A stretch of 64,000 bases of DNA from Anastatus disparis (GCA_017163975.1 JAFFSR010000347.1:3212001-3276000), one strand, 5' to 3'. Shown: positions 45,177 through 58,207, counted from the stretch's first letter. The notes: a model not told the origin generated them from the sequence alone. Program-made: numbers and translations.

Positions 45177-46172
45177 CTACGGTGCTGGACTGACGCTGAC
45201 CAGCTTCGCCTTGGCTAAAAAAGCATCCAGGTCCTCAACAGAAGCAACTTGGGTAGAAGCATCCTCATTCTTCCTTCTCACAAAAATTCTTCCATTTTTC
45301 ATGAATGAAAGAAAATTTAGTTTCTTGTCTTTCGATTTTGTAAGCACTTTCATCTTCAGCTGATGCAGTGAGGGAGGAAGGAATTCTTTGATGTTGATTA
45401 ACGAAGGCGAAAGAGCAGTGACGCATTTAGCTCCAGAAAGAAGATTCTCACCAATCTGAGAAGTATGAAGTCTCCTAGTCTTAATCTTAGCAGCTATGAT
45501 CCCACGTGCAAGTGCAGGACTCTTCATTGTTACAAGCAGTGGCACAGTTGAGAAGCGGCGATCACGCTGCCGTGTAGATGGGGACATCACTTCAGATGAT
45601 GTACCAGCATGAATAACAGCAGTAGTAGAAGAAGTTGAGGTGAAAGAGTCAGAAACCGAACGTCTTAGTGACCGAACAGATTCTATATCCTCAATTGAGA
45701 AACTAGCATCCAAAGTAGAAAAGACAGCAGATACACCTGCCTTAAGATTAGAAAATTCCGATGGCACAAGACCACCCAGTACCAAGTCAGAAGCCCTTTC
45801 AATACGAAGTTGCTGTGCTTTCAAAGCATCACATCGCTGTGATAGAGTTATAAGATGATCCATATTAATAGCAGAGTCCGTACCAGATATTGTTGTATTG
45901 GTAGTAGTAGCAAGCACACTCTCAACTGTCGCCTTCAGCTCTTCTTGTTCGCGACAGACCTGGTCAAGTTTGGCTTCATTCTCAGTAATTCGTTTGTCAA
46001 ATGCAGTAGAAAGTACACTAACTCTTGACTCAAGAACAGAAAATTTATTAGCCAGCACAGTAAGCAGACTGCTCACCTTAGAAACAGAGGATTCCATTGA
46101 GTCCAATTTATCCAGCTTACTCATCTTCTCAAGTATCGTAGTAAGAATATCATTAAATTGCTGCATATCCAT
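45177..46172 (-). CDS. LINE ORF1 protein, 331 residues, intact
   Basis: ORF1 proteins of LINEs bind element RNA. The frame from ATG 46172 to TAG 45177 is uninterrupted. Residues ~10-100 are heptad-like (coiled coil for multimerisation), a Ser/Thr-rich stretch follows at ~175-210, and the C-terminal third is basic with alternating strands and helices. There is no CCHC knuckle. ORF2 begins immediately after in the next frame (-1), so reinitiation or frameshifting is likely. Assignment rests on position, coiled coil and the adjoining ORF2, as ORF1 sequences diverge quickly. Confidence 0.75.
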   Translation of the reverse strand: MDMQQFNDILTTILEKMSKLDKLDSMESSVSKVSSLLTVLANKFSVLESRVSVLSTAFDKRITENEAKLDQVCREQEELKATVESVLATTTNTTISGTDSAINMDHLITLSQRCDALKAQQLRIERASDLVLGGLVPSEFSNLKAGVSAVFSTLDASFSIEDIESVRSLRRSVSDSFTSTSSTTAVIHAGTSSEVMSPSTRQRDRRFSTVPLLVTMKSPALARGIIAAKIKTRRLHTSQIGENLLSGAKCVTALSPSLINIKEFLPPSLHQLKMKVLTKSKDKKLNFLSFMKNGRIFVRRKNEDASTQVASVEDLDAFLAKAKLVSVSPAP

Positions 46173-46911
46173 TTAAATAAATAGAATGATTAACAAAATT
46201 GAAGAAATCCAGTAAAACAAAATTTTAGCACTCAAAGAAACAGCAGTGGTGTAGTATTAAATATGCTAGTGGAGTAGCAGCATAACATGTATACTATGAA
46301 GTTGTTGGTCCGTCAATAACTTAGTGAATAATTTCCAGAAGGTGGAGAAACAGCATAATAATACAGATCTGAATTACACGTAGTAAATAACTTATAATAA
46401 TGACAAGTGGAAAAGCACCTTAAATATGAGACTCCACAGTCATTTACCAATCAAGTTACAAATTTAATACTCAAGGCAACCAAGAGATGGAGCCACTGAT
46501 ATCAAAATTGTGCATGTATTGAACGAAGCAAGCCGGCACCAAGTAATTTGTAGGTTAGGATGCAATAAACACAAACAATTGCATTTAATGCAATTGAAAC
46601 ACTATGCCCACACAGATACACTAACCACACTCCACAGAGCACCAAGCCAAGCAGCAAATCCCAATAAAAAAGATCGAACAGCAACAGCAGCAAATAAAAA
46701 TAGTAGTGTGACTATCTATGCTTCAGAATCAGAAAGATCGCCCAGAGTCCAAGAAATGCAGTTGCAATTTGCAAGAAAAATATAGCCAAGGCTTCAAGAC
46801 TCCTATGGGTCGACTTTCTGAAAAAAAATTTTCACTCAGCAGAGTGATAAAAAGTTATTAAGAGGAAAAAAAGCAAGAGCAGAAAAAAAGCGTGTGTGTC
46901 GCTACTTACGC

Positions 46912-46938
<27 letters not shown>
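46912..46938. repeat. (AG)n microsatellite in the LINE 5' UTR
   Basis: About 12 AG units. Confidence 0.9.
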
Positions 46939-46944
<6 letters not shown>

Positions 46945-46990
46945 GCCAGTCTAACCGCCATTGCCGATACCGTCGACCAGCTTTCCTTCG

Positions 46991-47166
46991 TCTCGTCAAC
47001 AACTTCTATAACGGTGAGTGGACTGTAGTCCAATTAATAAAGATTAATTTGTGAACAAACGGCTCTCGCCGATTAAAAATGTAAATTCTATTTTCTTCTT
47101 TAAATATGTTATAAATAATTAATACAGCATTAATAGCTAGATGGGTTGTGGGCTTCATTTACTGGG
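46991..47166. other. LINE 5' flank
   Basis: ATAACGGTGAGTGGA at about 47010 looks like a splice donor on the plus strand, which may mark an interrupted host or element exon. Unconfirmed. Confidence 0.3.
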
Positions 47167-48597
47167 TCAAAAAATAAAGAATTTTTTTATTCTAACAGCT
47201 GGAGGTGTTAGCTCCAGGGACATGAGGGATGGAAGGACTTTTGGATCAGGGAACTTATCAATGAAAAGGAAATACGAGGTTAAGGATATACTATCTTGTA
47301 GTGTAATCTTTAGTAACATAAGGAGAGAAATAAATTTTGAAATGGGAGATTTGCGAATGGAAAGAACGCGCGATGCTATAGACATATCATCTGGTAAGAT
47401 GTTTTTAAGGGATATAATAGCTAGAGGGGTATTTTTAAGGGACGTATTATCTAGTGGGGTATTTCTAAGGGGCGTGTTATTTGGTGGGGTATTTGGTTGG
47501 GTTGTTTGAGAGGGACATTCTAAAATATTATTTATTATATCATTTGGGGTATTTGGGAAAATCACATTTTCTACGTCATTTCCATCTTTGACGTAGCAGC
47601 ACTCTTCCTGCTCACTACTGGAATCTATGCTATGAGACTTTTCTATATCTCTACGTGGGGTTCTTGTAAAAGGTTTATTTTCTTATCTATTCCTATTCGA
47701 GGGGTGGTAGTAATCTTTCTGTTCACTACTCGGACCTACGTTATTTAAACTATTTAAGGTGCTTCTAGTGCCATCACTATTCACTATGTGTAAGATCTGC
47801 CCCGTGCAGTTCTCACTTTTACTACATATGGTCTGCTCCATGCAGTCCTTAGTATTATTTTCTATTTTATTTACTTGGTGGCAGCTAGTTTTCTGCTCAC
47901 CGTTTGAGTGTATCATACTGCTCCAGGGTTGCCCGTTGCAATCTTCTAGTGGGCTTTGGCCATGTTCCCTCTGTGCCATATCATTCCTCACTGGAGATTC
48001 AATTGAAGGCGGTGCGTGGTTGTATAATTCTATAGGGGCTATTACCATCGTGGAGTTGTCGTATTTCGGAAGCTCTGTGAGACTTACTGCAGCTGTTGAG
48101 GTGTTTGTATTTAAATATGGGGAATTACAATTATTATCGGCTGCAGTAGGAGGCAAGGGTTCGTTGGGGGTTGGAAGGGATCCATCCGTCCCTAAGTCTA
48201 ATCCAAATAGACGAGGTGTGAGCAGAGTTTCAAAAAATGGCATATATTTTGAATAATCATAGAGGTTATAATTATACATGTGAGGATAATATAGTAGGGT
48301 TGAACTTGGATAAAACGGGATGTTACAACGGGGAGTGATATTATTAACTGCCATCGCTGTGGTCAGATGATGAGCCATAGTTGCTGTAGAGAGAGCTTCG
48401 TGTTTGTTCGGTTGAGTAGTTTCCATACTGCTTGAGTAACTCGCCTGGTTTGTGACGAAGTTATGGAACGCGTTAATTTGGTAAGGGGTACTACGTGTTG
48501 AACACGAATCATCTTGAGTTCCATCAAACTCTGGTATCCATTGGGCTGCGTTTGTTCCCAAATGTTTCCTTAGCTCGAACCGTAGATACGGTTCCTA
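47167..48597 (-). pseudogene. Unrecognised ~470-codon frame with one stop
   Basis: I do not recognise this protein. Two open stretches, 48597-47683 and 47680-47167, lie in one frame split only by a TAA at 47683. No ATG precedes the first part; a TAG lies upstream near 48602. Composition is Asn/Ser/Thr/Pro-rich. Near the start QWIPEFDGTQDD resembles the opening of some Copia or Gypsy gag proteins. A Tyr-rich patch is at 48290-48330 on the map, and near the C-terminal part lies a degenerate NTPLRNTPLDNTSLKNTPL repeat. It may be a retroelement gag or a disordered host protein. Length and frame openness argue for past coding. Confidence 0.45.
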
Positions 48598-49900
48598 TAT
48601 TCTAAGAGAGTTCCTCTCCGACTTATTCCATAATAACTATAATTAATAAGTTGACCTATAGGTATCCTACCCATGATATCAACTAATTCTTTTCAAACTT
48701 TCCATGGTTCGTTTCGGCATACTTTTACTGAAATTAAAAGCGGTTTCGTTGTTGATTGTGGACTAATCATGATGGCAGTTGCGCTAGGTTAATCTTAAAT
48801 AATTATGTTATCTTATAAATAATCAAAACTATTTCAACATGAGATCTTGTCTCAGGGAATGAGTAAACTCTCTGCACACTGGCTCTGACTCAATAATAAA
48901 AAAAAAAACATTGGTTGGTTTAATTTAACAGTTACGAAGATTTATTAAATTACGTTAAATTTAAAATTGTTAAGAACCATTTATTCATAATAGAGTGAAA
49001 AATTTTAATTCATAATAATAAAAAAAAATGTTAAAGTCCAAACCAAAATCTTATAACTATGTGCAAACTAAAGAAAAAATTTTTATTTATAATCACAATT
49101 ATTTATTTATTATCACAACTGTTTCTAAAATGTCATAAAAAATTGTTAAATCCCCGTGCAGACGTTTTCTTACCGTCGGTAAGTTCAGCACTATACTGTA
49201 GGTAGGAAAGAGTACGCAGTACTACTGTTTCTAGGTGATATAAGAAAGCTTTGCCTAAGAGGCTATATGGGTTCGCGTAGAAATTGTAGAGACTGGGGAC
49301 TTTCACACAAATGGACTAAATGACAACTATTTACCATATGGTATATCTATGTATGCTTAAATTATTTTCTCAATATGTTATCACTATATGTTGCAAGGGT
49401 AAAGCGCTGGAAGTATAGGGACGGCAAGGGATGTACAAAAATAGATACAAGCAAAGATAGATATATGATGAGAGTTTAATAATCTAATACGTAGTCGGTA
49501 AGGCAGGGAGCTTGGAACAAAAACTACTTAGTTTTATAATTAAGTTCAAGCTTGAAAAAAAACAAAAAGAAACATTATTGGAATGCAGAGCGGGGAACAA
49601 AAAACTTTCTGTTAAAATAAAAATTTTGAATATTATAATACAAACTAGTATTAGATCTAGGGGTGTTAAATACCTTGAGAGAACTATTTGTTCTCTTCAC
49701 GATGCTAAACGACTACGTATCATATATATGTAAGAAGCAGAGTAAGATAGGTATATGAATTTGGCGTGCGTTCACAGCAAAGCTAGGGCGACGCGCGATT
49801 CGTACCTCAATGTACGCACACATTCTTCAAATTACGTATTCAAACAAAATTTTTCACAGACGAACAAAATTTTTGCTTTAGCTTTACTACGTGTGACCGA
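48598..49900. other. Non-coding spacer
   Basis: A short minus-strand stretch near 48620-48720 (GRIPIGQLINYSYYGISRR) looks coding-like and may belong with the frame at 47167-48597 after a frameshift. The remainder is AT-rich. The 74-codon plus frame at 49512-49733 is Lys-rich with no domain. Confidence 0.35.
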
Positions 49901-49906
49901 TTTGTT

Positions 49907-49957
49907 CTTTGTACAACTATTTAATGCTATATATACATATATATATATATATATATA

Positions 49958-50007
<50 letters not shown>

Positions 50008-50032
50008 CATTATACGGTTGTACGAAGACCCA
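49907..50032. repeat. (TA)n tract with inverted flanks
   Basis: About 80 bp of TA repeats between GTACAACTATTTAATGCTATA and TATAGCATTATACGGTTGTAC, which are inverted copies. The whole can form a long hairpin. Confidence 0.88.
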
Positions 50033-50177
50033 CGCATATGCCCACGCAATATATAAGAAAATATACTTTGGTACTGAAATAAAATCGAATAAGACAAAAG
50101 ATTTTTCATACAAAAAAATAAATTGTCTGAATGAAAGAAAAAATGTTTACTCTCCAAAAAAAAATATTTTCTATATA

Positions 50178-52715
50178 CAGGGTGAGAAAAAAGTATGAAA
50201 ATCCCTGGAAATTTTGCGACATTTATAGTAAAACAAAACGAACAAAAAGCATACCCTAGGTGATTTTGAACAAGGAATCCGATGGTGACCTTGGATTTAA
50301 CCTTGAACCTCAGTTCTAAGGTTATTTTAAGGTCAACCTCATTTTTTTTAATGGGAACTCCTACTTTTTATACTTCGATCAAAAAGAGCGGAAAATTTTA
50401 CGTCCGGATATGTGTTTAGGTATAAGGTTAACGTAACCTCTAGAGGTCAAATAGAGGTCAAAGTATGACTTCTTAAAAATTTCTCTAGTTTAGTGGTAAA
50501 ACAAAACAAACCAAAAACATACCCTAGGTAACTTTAAACAAGGGACCCGATGGTGACCTTAGATTTGACCATCAACTTTATTTTTAAGGTTATTTCAAGA
50601 TCAAGCGAGTTATTTCAAATTTTGAAGTAGTTCTCCTGGCCTACTAATGAAAAATTTTAATTTATTTCTGAGTAACAAATGCTCAAAAAATTTGAAAAAG
50701 GATTTTCTAAAATACAAAAACAAGGTTAATTTTTGCTACAAAATGAATAAAAATCAATTTAAAGACCTGTCATTAATTTATTTTATTTAAAAATAAATAA
50801 TTGTTTTTTAGAAGGGGGCAACCCTTAAAAATCACGTTTTCTTCTCTTTCATGGGAAGTAAAGCTAATTGTTTATTAAAAATTCAAAATTATTTGAAAGG
50901 CGTCAGGAAGAAATGTAAATTTAGAAATAAAATAGAAGTGCTTATGAAAATGTATTTTTAAATAAAAAATTTTTATCATTTAGATTTTAAAATTTTATTT
51001 GCTCTTGATTTGTACTAATTGTAAGTTGAAACCATATTTTTTGTTATCATAGTTTTGTCATTAAACAGACTCTTGAAATAAAAAATTACTTGACCAATAA
51101 AAAAGAATAAATAGTATTTTGTGGTTGAACTAATTCGAGAAATTCGTCAAATATTTCTTAATTCTTCCTTTTCTTGTTGGTTACAATAGCTACATTACAT
51201 TTTCTTCTTTCAAAACTTTTGAAATGTTTCGTTTATCCAAAAGAAAGCGAATATCTCTTCTAATGATAAAGGGTTAAGGTAATCTGCAAAGGTCGTATAC
51301 TAATGTTGTTAATCTCTTTAATGCAACATTTCAAAACGGCGATGGTGACACTCTTTTGTCTAAATCCCCAGTTTCAAAGACCTTAAGACGTTATGAAGGA
51401 ACGGGGTCTATTAAAAATCGTGCTGTTACTGGAAGACCACGAACAGCAACAAATGAAGAAAAATCGTTGGATGTTTTACTGCCTTTTGTGGAAAATCTAC
51501 ATGAATCATCTCGATCAGTAGCTTCGCAACAGGACATCGATAAAAAATCTGCTCCTAAAATTTTAAAGATTAACAAATTTCATCCTAACAAAATGAAACT
51601 TGTGCAGGAATTGAATGAGGATGATCCTGGTCGCCGGATTAAATTTTGTGAGACGATGATGGAAATGATAACTGAAAATCCAATATTTTTACAAAATATT
51701 GTTTTTTCAGACAAAGCGACATTTCCATTAAATGGTGAAGTCAATGGTCGTAACTTTATATATTGGTCCGATACAAATCCTTATTGGATGAGAGAAAGGC
51801 ACACACAATATCCTCAAAAATTGAACGTGTAGGCAGGAATGTTAGGTGATACAATAATAGGTCCCTTTTTCATCAAAGGAAATTCGAACGCTGAAAGTTA
51901 TGAACAACTTTTGCGAAATCAGATTGTTCCAGCTATTCCGGCTTCAAGAGGAGATAATTTCGAAAATACATGGCTTCAGCAAGATGGCGCTTCAGCTCAT
52001 TACAGTGTCAATGCCAGACAATACCTGAATGTGACATTTTTTAAAAGATGGATAGGTAGAAGAGGTACAGTAGAGTGGGCTCCAAGATCTCCAGACTTAA
52101 CACCTTTGAACTATTTTTTGTGGGGGTACTTAAAAGATCGGGTATACAGGAATAATCCAGAAAACCTTGAAGAATTAAGATGCAGAATAGTTCAAGAAAT
52201 TAATGCCAACTCACGACAGATGATCCAAGATGCTATGGAATCATTTTACAATCGGATAGGTTACTGTCAGGGAGCAAATGGAGAACAATTTGAACATCTG
52301 TTGTAAATTCATTCACATAAGAGGCAAGGAGAACTCACTGTAAAAAAGCATCCCGAAGTGAGAAGTAAGTTGGACTCACTGTAAAAAAGCATGCTGAAGG
52401 GAATAGATTCCTTCTACGTCCACTCCGTTGTTCCTGCGTAGCGCTAAAAGGAAGATTAGAGATTATGCTATCTTCGGACTTAAATTGTTCCCACACGTAC
52501 TATTATCCGCTCTTTTCGATTACGGTATAAAAAGTAGGGATTCCTATTTAAAAAAAGGGGTTGACCTTGAAATAACCTTGGAAATGAGGTCCAAGGTCAA
52601 ATCCAAGGTCACCATCGGATTCCTTGTTTGAAATTACCTCGGATATGCCTTTCGTTTGTTTTATTTTACTATAAATGTCGCAAAATTTCCAGGGGTTTCC
52701 ATACTTTTGGAATGA
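50178..52715 (+). mobile_element. Mariner-type transposon (DD41D, rosa-like), inactivated
   Basis: About 2.5 kb flanked by TA on both sides. The left end CAGGGTGAGAAAAAAGTATG and right end CATACTTTTGGAATGA lead into inverted repeats of about 225 bp (CCCTGGAAATTTTGCGACAT; GGAATCCGATGGTGACCTTGG). Within the left arm the block around CATACCCTAGGT recurs about 290 bp on. It encodes one transposase. A CTCACTGTAAAAAAGCAT direct repeat (52338 and 52375) lies after the gene. Confidence 0.87.
51224..52306 (+). pseudogene. Mariner-family DD41D transposase with two stops and a catalytic substitution
   Basis: Transposase that cuts and pastes its own element. One frame runs from ATG 51224 to the stop at 52306 (360 codons). 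N-terminal helix-turn-helix region: LSKSPVSKTLRRYEGTG and GRPRT. Catalytic domain: VFSDKATF (first D), WLQQDGASAHYS (second D) and WAPRSPDLTPLNYFLWGYLK. In relatives the last motif reads PLD, 41 residues after the second D; here it is Asn, so the third catalytic residue is lost. In-frame TAA at 51275-51277 and TAG at 51830-51832; no frameshift. Damage is light, suggesting moderately recent activity. Confidence 0.87.
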
Positions 52716-53042
52716 TATACAATGTTTTGTTTATTTTTCCGCTTGGGATTTCAATTCTTTATTGCATTAAATGAAATATTAATCCATATATATTTACGCA
52801 ACAAATGGAAAGATAATTATATTCGTATTGAAAAATTGCATCTTTTTATTAATATTTATTGATTTATACAATTTAAAAATAGAATTGTTCTCATTTTTTT
52901 TGCATAAATAAAACCGAAAAATACGGCTTATATTTCAGAAGAATATTTTTAGATTCTTTTTTTTATAAATAAGACAAATTTTATACGTATAAAAATAATG
53001 TATTCTAAACATTTGCAGTGCATGCAATGATAACTGATTCAT

Positions 53043-53048
<6 letters not shown>
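52716..53048. other. AT-rich spacer
   Basis: Right flank of the mariner; nothing seen. Confidence 0.4.

Positions 53049-53112
<64 letters not shown>
53049..53112. repeat. (TA)n microsatellite
   Basis: About 32 TA units abutting the TIR element that starts at 53113. Confidence 0.95.
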
Positions 53113-53116
<4 letters not shown>

Positions 53117-54564
53117 GACGTTTCATGTCAACTCAACTGACAAAAAAATAGAATTTGCTGAAAATCCGCGAAGAGGTTCCATTTGATACCCAAAATATAC
53201 AAAAAAATTTTTAGAGGCATAGATCAAAGGGATTACGAGTAATAAGTAATAGAATATTGTGATTTTTCAAATTTTTTTGTGAAATTACCAACTTAATTAT
53301 TTTTTTCTCAGAAACTAAAGATTTTAGAGATTCACTTATAAATATATTTATTGTTGCAAATAATGAGTAGAATCTACACAAATTTTTTTAAATCTCAGAA
53401 TCGCTGTCTTCTGATTGGTTCATTTTGTACTTTCATGTAATTTTGAATTTCAGGTGTTTGGCCAGGTTGATTTCACTCAGGTTGCACTATGTTATGTCTC
53501 TTTATAATATCTTGAAGTGAGCTTCGTCTCATCTTGAGCATAGAACTGAGAGAAGAGCTATAGAACTTTGAATATTAAAAAATAAAATAGAATTTTCAAT
53601 TTAAAACATATATACTGTGGATTTGGTTCTTCGATTATAGATAATGCAATATACGAACAAATGATTTTTAAATATCTTAAAAGGGATCTATTTCTTAATA
53701 ATTTAAGTATTAATTTAGAATCTGAATTGAATTATCAACTGTTTATTATATAGACATCCTCAAAATACACTCGTAACAAAACATATTTATGTGTTTCAAT
53801 AAATTGTTATTATAATGATTTTAAATATGTGTTGAAAAATTATTTTAATACATATTATATATTAAGAATTAATATTTATATCATATATCTAGAAGTAAAA
53901 GAAATGAAGTAAAATAAATTCTATAGGCATGAAATTGATTTAATATAAAAATTTATTACGAATTCAAAGAATGTTTTATTTATAGATTGTCGAACTTTTG
54001 GCAAGTATTTTTTGATTTCATCCTCATTCTAGTGACATTTTAATTTTGCAAATAGACTATGAATTGAGAAAATTCAAAAATATATTTAGGAATTAATATT
54101 TATATCATATATCTGGAAATAAAAAAAATTAAATTAAATGAATTCAAGATGCATAAAATTTATTCGTTATAAAATATTACAAAATGAAAAAATTTTTTAT
54201 TAATGGATTGTCAAACTGTTGACAAGTACTTTTTCATTTTATTTCCATTCTGGTGACATTTTAATTTTTAAATACTTTTTAACTTAAAAAAAATAATTAT
54301 AATAAATGAAAATATGATAGAGCAATGATTAGTTCTATTTTTATAATCATTACTCAAAATAATCCTTAGTTTCCGAGGAAAAAAATAATTAAGTTAGTAA
54401 TTTCACAATAAAATTTGAAAAATCACAATATTCTATTACTTATTACTCGTAATCCCTTTGACCTGTGCCTCTAAAAATTTTTTTGTATATTTTGGTTATC
54501 AAATGGAACCTCCTCACGGATTTTCAAATTCTATTTTTTTGTCAGTCGAGTTAACAGGAAACGT

Positions 54565-54566
<2 letters not shown>
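53113..54566. mobile_element. Non-autonomous TIR transposon inserted in (TA)n
   Basis: The ends GGGACGTTTCATGTCAACTC and GTTAACAGGAAACGTCC open inverted repeats of about 220-240 bp (both with ATTACGAGTAATAAGTAATA or its complement). About 1.45 kb, no ORF. The interior carries a ~190-bp direct duplication (TTAATATTTATATCATATAT at about 53870 and 54090). (TA)n on both sides suggests TA target choice. Confidence 0.85.

Positions 54567-54613
<47 letters not shown>
54567..54613. repeat. (TA)n microsatellite
   Basis: Continues the tract at 53049 and borders the start of the next Helitron. Confidence 0.93.
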
Positions 54614-54618
<5 letters not shown>

Positions 54619-57190
54619 TTATATTATATAGTTATATAAAAAAAATATATCTCCTCTTCTACCCCTCATTATTCCTCCCCCTATTTTGTATGCTTAAGAC
54701 ATCACAATTCACCCCTCAAAATAACGTAAAAATCTGTCTAGAAATGATCTTTTTTGAGAAAAAAGACACCCCTTACTACTCATGTCACCTCTTTTGCTAC
54801 CCCTCGTACATCACTCATACACCTCTCAGATAATTTAGCTAAATACACCTTATTTTACCAATGCATTTGTTAGTCATTCCCTATACCATTACTACCACCC
54901 TTTCCACTACTACCCCTCATTATATTTCTCTCCTCCTAAAAAAATCACAATTTACCCCTCAAAATAAGGTTAAAATGTCTCTTAAAATGTCTTCTTTTGA
55001 AAAAAAAAAAAATATCCCTCACTACCCCAGTCACCCCTCATTACACAAGTCACCCCTCACACACTTTTCATAAAATCATTATAAACCATTAAGAAAAAAA
55101 TTCAGAAAATTTTTTAATTTTATATTTATAAAATACTTACTTAAGGCTATGTAATGGAGTATATGAGTAAATCTTCCATACTTTTAAAATTCATGTTACT
55201 GCGTCATTACTCGTAAATATGAGATAGCACATCTTTTCAGCAAATGTTTACTGATTTATTGAGATATCAGAAAGTAATTTTGTTATAGTTTGGATTATCA
55301 TTAGACATGTCATTCTATGGCGAATGGGGAAAAGAGGTTTTTTACTTGAATTTTAAATGTTATCAGGTCATGTAAAATGATAAATTATCGCTATAAAAAA
55401 AATGACTATTGTTCTTTTGATCTAAAATTCACACTAAAGCTGTATCTATATACATACTTTTGGGAAATCAAGATCATGGACGTGTGCCTGTTTCAAAATC
55501 TTATATTATTTATTCGAGGAAAAACTATATCAGGGGAACCTAATATTATAGGAACAAAATAATTTCCAAATCCCCCTATTATTACAGGTATTACAAAAAA
55601 AAATTTATATAATTTACTTTTTTGTGGAAAATATAATGCTGTAAAAAAAACTATTTAGCGATGACGTTTTAAACTATATCAAAAGGTAATATTGATAAGC
55701 ACAAACAGAAATTTTTTTATTAGGAACGTGTGCCTAGTGTAGATAAAGTTCTGTGTTACTTTGAAATTATAATTAAAAAACGTAATTCACCTTTGAAAAT
55801 ATGTTTTTATCTTCTAATATAAAACCCTGAGCTTTTATGCACCTTTTCTCTGTTGTGAACTTTGTAATTTACTATTTTATAGTACCCAATGGAATTTTTA
55901 AGTTAGTTTTGAAGTATTATTTCAAGTATTCTGAAAATCATTGAATTTTTCCGGCTATTAAATTTTCCGGATTTACATTAGTTTCCTAGATGTACCTTAA
56001 AAAGACTACCCTCTAAAGTGAGAAACACAATTTTTTTCTTTCATTATAATACGTCAAAATTCAGAAAAAATTTATTTTATACGTGTGTCTGTAATTTTTT
56101 TTTTTTAATTTATCGTAGGTGAAATTTTAACGCTATGGAGGATTTACTCATATATTTAATACATAGTTACCAATATTATAGATTGTTGATATAATTATTT
56201 TTTAACCATCAACTAATACCAACGTTCCTTAGACAACTTTCCATACCACCCATACTGAGCCAAAAAAAAAATAAAAAACTTTTACTTGCAACATTTAAGC
56301 TTACTTCTTTTGTGTCCAAGCTGTACTTGCCTAAAAGTAAAGCACATTTTACTTTGTGCTAATTAGTCATTATGTTGGTCAGAAGAACTTATCATAAAAT
56401 TTCCTAAGTCTAAAAGATTCTTCTTCCAGGTTAGCTTAAATTTGTTGTTTTGTTTTTGTCTTGAGTTGATCTTGTGAAAGTCTTAAGTAGAAATTTTTAT
56501 TTTTTTTATCAGTATAATGAGGTATTGTCAATAGCGTGTTGGTTTTTTTTTGTTTTCAATGAAAATTTAAATATTATAAGTGGCATCCTTCGCCAGTAGC
56601 CCTACATAACCACTTCTAAAATAATTAAAATTAAAAAAATTTTTCACATTTCTTTAAATATCAAAAATAATAATGTTATTGTATATTTACATTAATTAAA
56701 AGAAACAAAATTATAATAATTATTAATTCATTTATGTATAGAAAAGTAAAAATAAAAATTATACTGTAAATGCAAAATTTTATCTGTTAAACTCTTTATA
56801 CAAGTATATAAAGTTATATAATTTTTATTTTATTTATTTTCAATATTTTCAATATTTTGAGGAATATATTTTTTTACTTTTTCGTTTGTTTATATTTAAT
56901 CATTTATGATATGAATTATATAACAAATTATAAATTTTTTTATATAAAGAGTGTGATATTACTTTTCTTATATTTGAATAGATAATTAAATTTAATTCAA
57001 TTCTTTAAAAAACGATTCTGTATAAATTTATAATATATTTTTAATATATTTACCTTAAAATTATAACTATAATCATTATGATTTTCTTACCTATTTTATT
57101 GTTTCTAATATATATTTAAATCCATCTAAAATAAAATAAATTATAATTAATTTATTCATAAAGAAATATAAAATTATCAGTATTTTAAAT
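54614..57190 (+). mobile_element. Non-autonomous or truncated Helitron, copy B (5' part)
   Basis: TCCTTATATTATATAG after (TA)n matches the start of the large Helitron, and homology continues through the CACCCCTCAAAATAACG segment and, after a nested element, the GTAGCCCTACATAACCAC segment (56598-56620). No coding region is present. It is interrupted by a TIR element at 57191; the part after 59824 may be its continuation. A 3' end is not seen before the next Helitron start at 60212. Confidence 0.72.
55147..56166. mobile_element. TIR element nested in Helitron copy B
   Basis: CTATGTAATGGAGTATATGA at 55147 faces the inverted TCATATATTTAATACATAG ending 56166. This ~1-kb block is absent from the homologous part of the large Helitron near 22970, which supports insertion. 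No ORF or clear target duplication. Confidence 0.65.
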
Positions 57191-58207
57191 TTAGTCTAGG
57201 CGCCCAGAGGGTTTCGTATGAAGTTAGAGGTCCCACCAAGCAAGCAGGTGATTTATATGTATTTTGAGCTGCTGAATCCGAATTTGCAACTTGGTTTTCG
57301 CGCAAGTGGTCGAGTAATTTGTTATAAACAAATTGATTGTTTAAATGGCTATAGTTTATGAACTACAAAAGATGCAGTGATTTTCTCTGTGAAAACTTGT
57401 TCTTTAATAAAAATAACAAAAAAAATCGTTTCTGTTGCATGTCAATTCGATAATTAGAACCAGAGATATGGCAAATATATTGCAAAAAAACATAGAGACG
57501 TAGCGGAAGCGCGGAACATCCTGGTAAAAAACCTTATAATTCGACTACTAATTAATATTTTTTGAAGTTCGACGTGTGTTTGAAAAATGTCAGAGTCTCA
57601 GCTTTAATGATAAATTGTTATATATTACTTTCAAGTGTTAATAAATATGCTAGAATGATTTAAAGCAGAAAAAATTTTCAATTTTTCAGAATCTTGTTTG
57701 TTTATAACGAAATAATATAGGTGAGCGAACAAAATATTTCTATATTTTTGATATAGAATGATAGGAAATTTGATTTAGTTTAAGAATCTGTCCGGTTTAT
57801 CAAATTTAAGTAAGTAGAACCTGAGATATCGCAAATTTAAGCTGTAGCGCCAACTCCTTGCAATACGACATATGTGTGCAATATGGCGATCGCTTTCCTT
57901 ATTAAATATTCTTTTATTATAAGGTAAGTAATTTCATTTTTTTGTAATAAAATTAATTTTAACTCTGTATTAGAAAATTAAATAAAAATTTAATAAAAAA
58001 GGATTCAGCTAAAAATAGATGACTCTAATAAATCGGAAGGTTAAAACAAATTTTTTGAATAAAATAGATTGTTGTTCTTTTCGCAATAGCAAAAAAATAA
58101 ATAAATGTAAAAATACTCCATAAGTTGAGTAAATTGTTTACTATTATAGTAGAAAAATCAATGATCATTTAAAACCCTAAATCTACTTCATCTAAATGTA
58201 TTATACA

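Larger units (their letters stand above)
42022..46990 (-). mobile_element. Nearly full-length LINE (Jockey-like), lightly damaged
   Basis: Minus-strand element of about 5 kb: 5' UTR with an (AG)n run (46912-46938), ORF1 (intact), ORF2 (a few lesions) and a 3' UTR ending AATAAATTTGGT followed by a (TATC)n tail at 42022-42058. A simple-repeat tail in place of poly(A) occurs in several LINE groups. The 5' limit is approximate. No target-site duplication could be confirmed. Confidence 0.85.

Noticed and set aside
49832..50157. Tyr-Ile repeat ORFs
   Set aside because: Translations of the (TA)n tract.
54861..55073. Plus-strand 70-codon ORF
   Set aside because: It lies in the C/T-rich Helitron 5' region and has no counterpart in the other Helitron copies.
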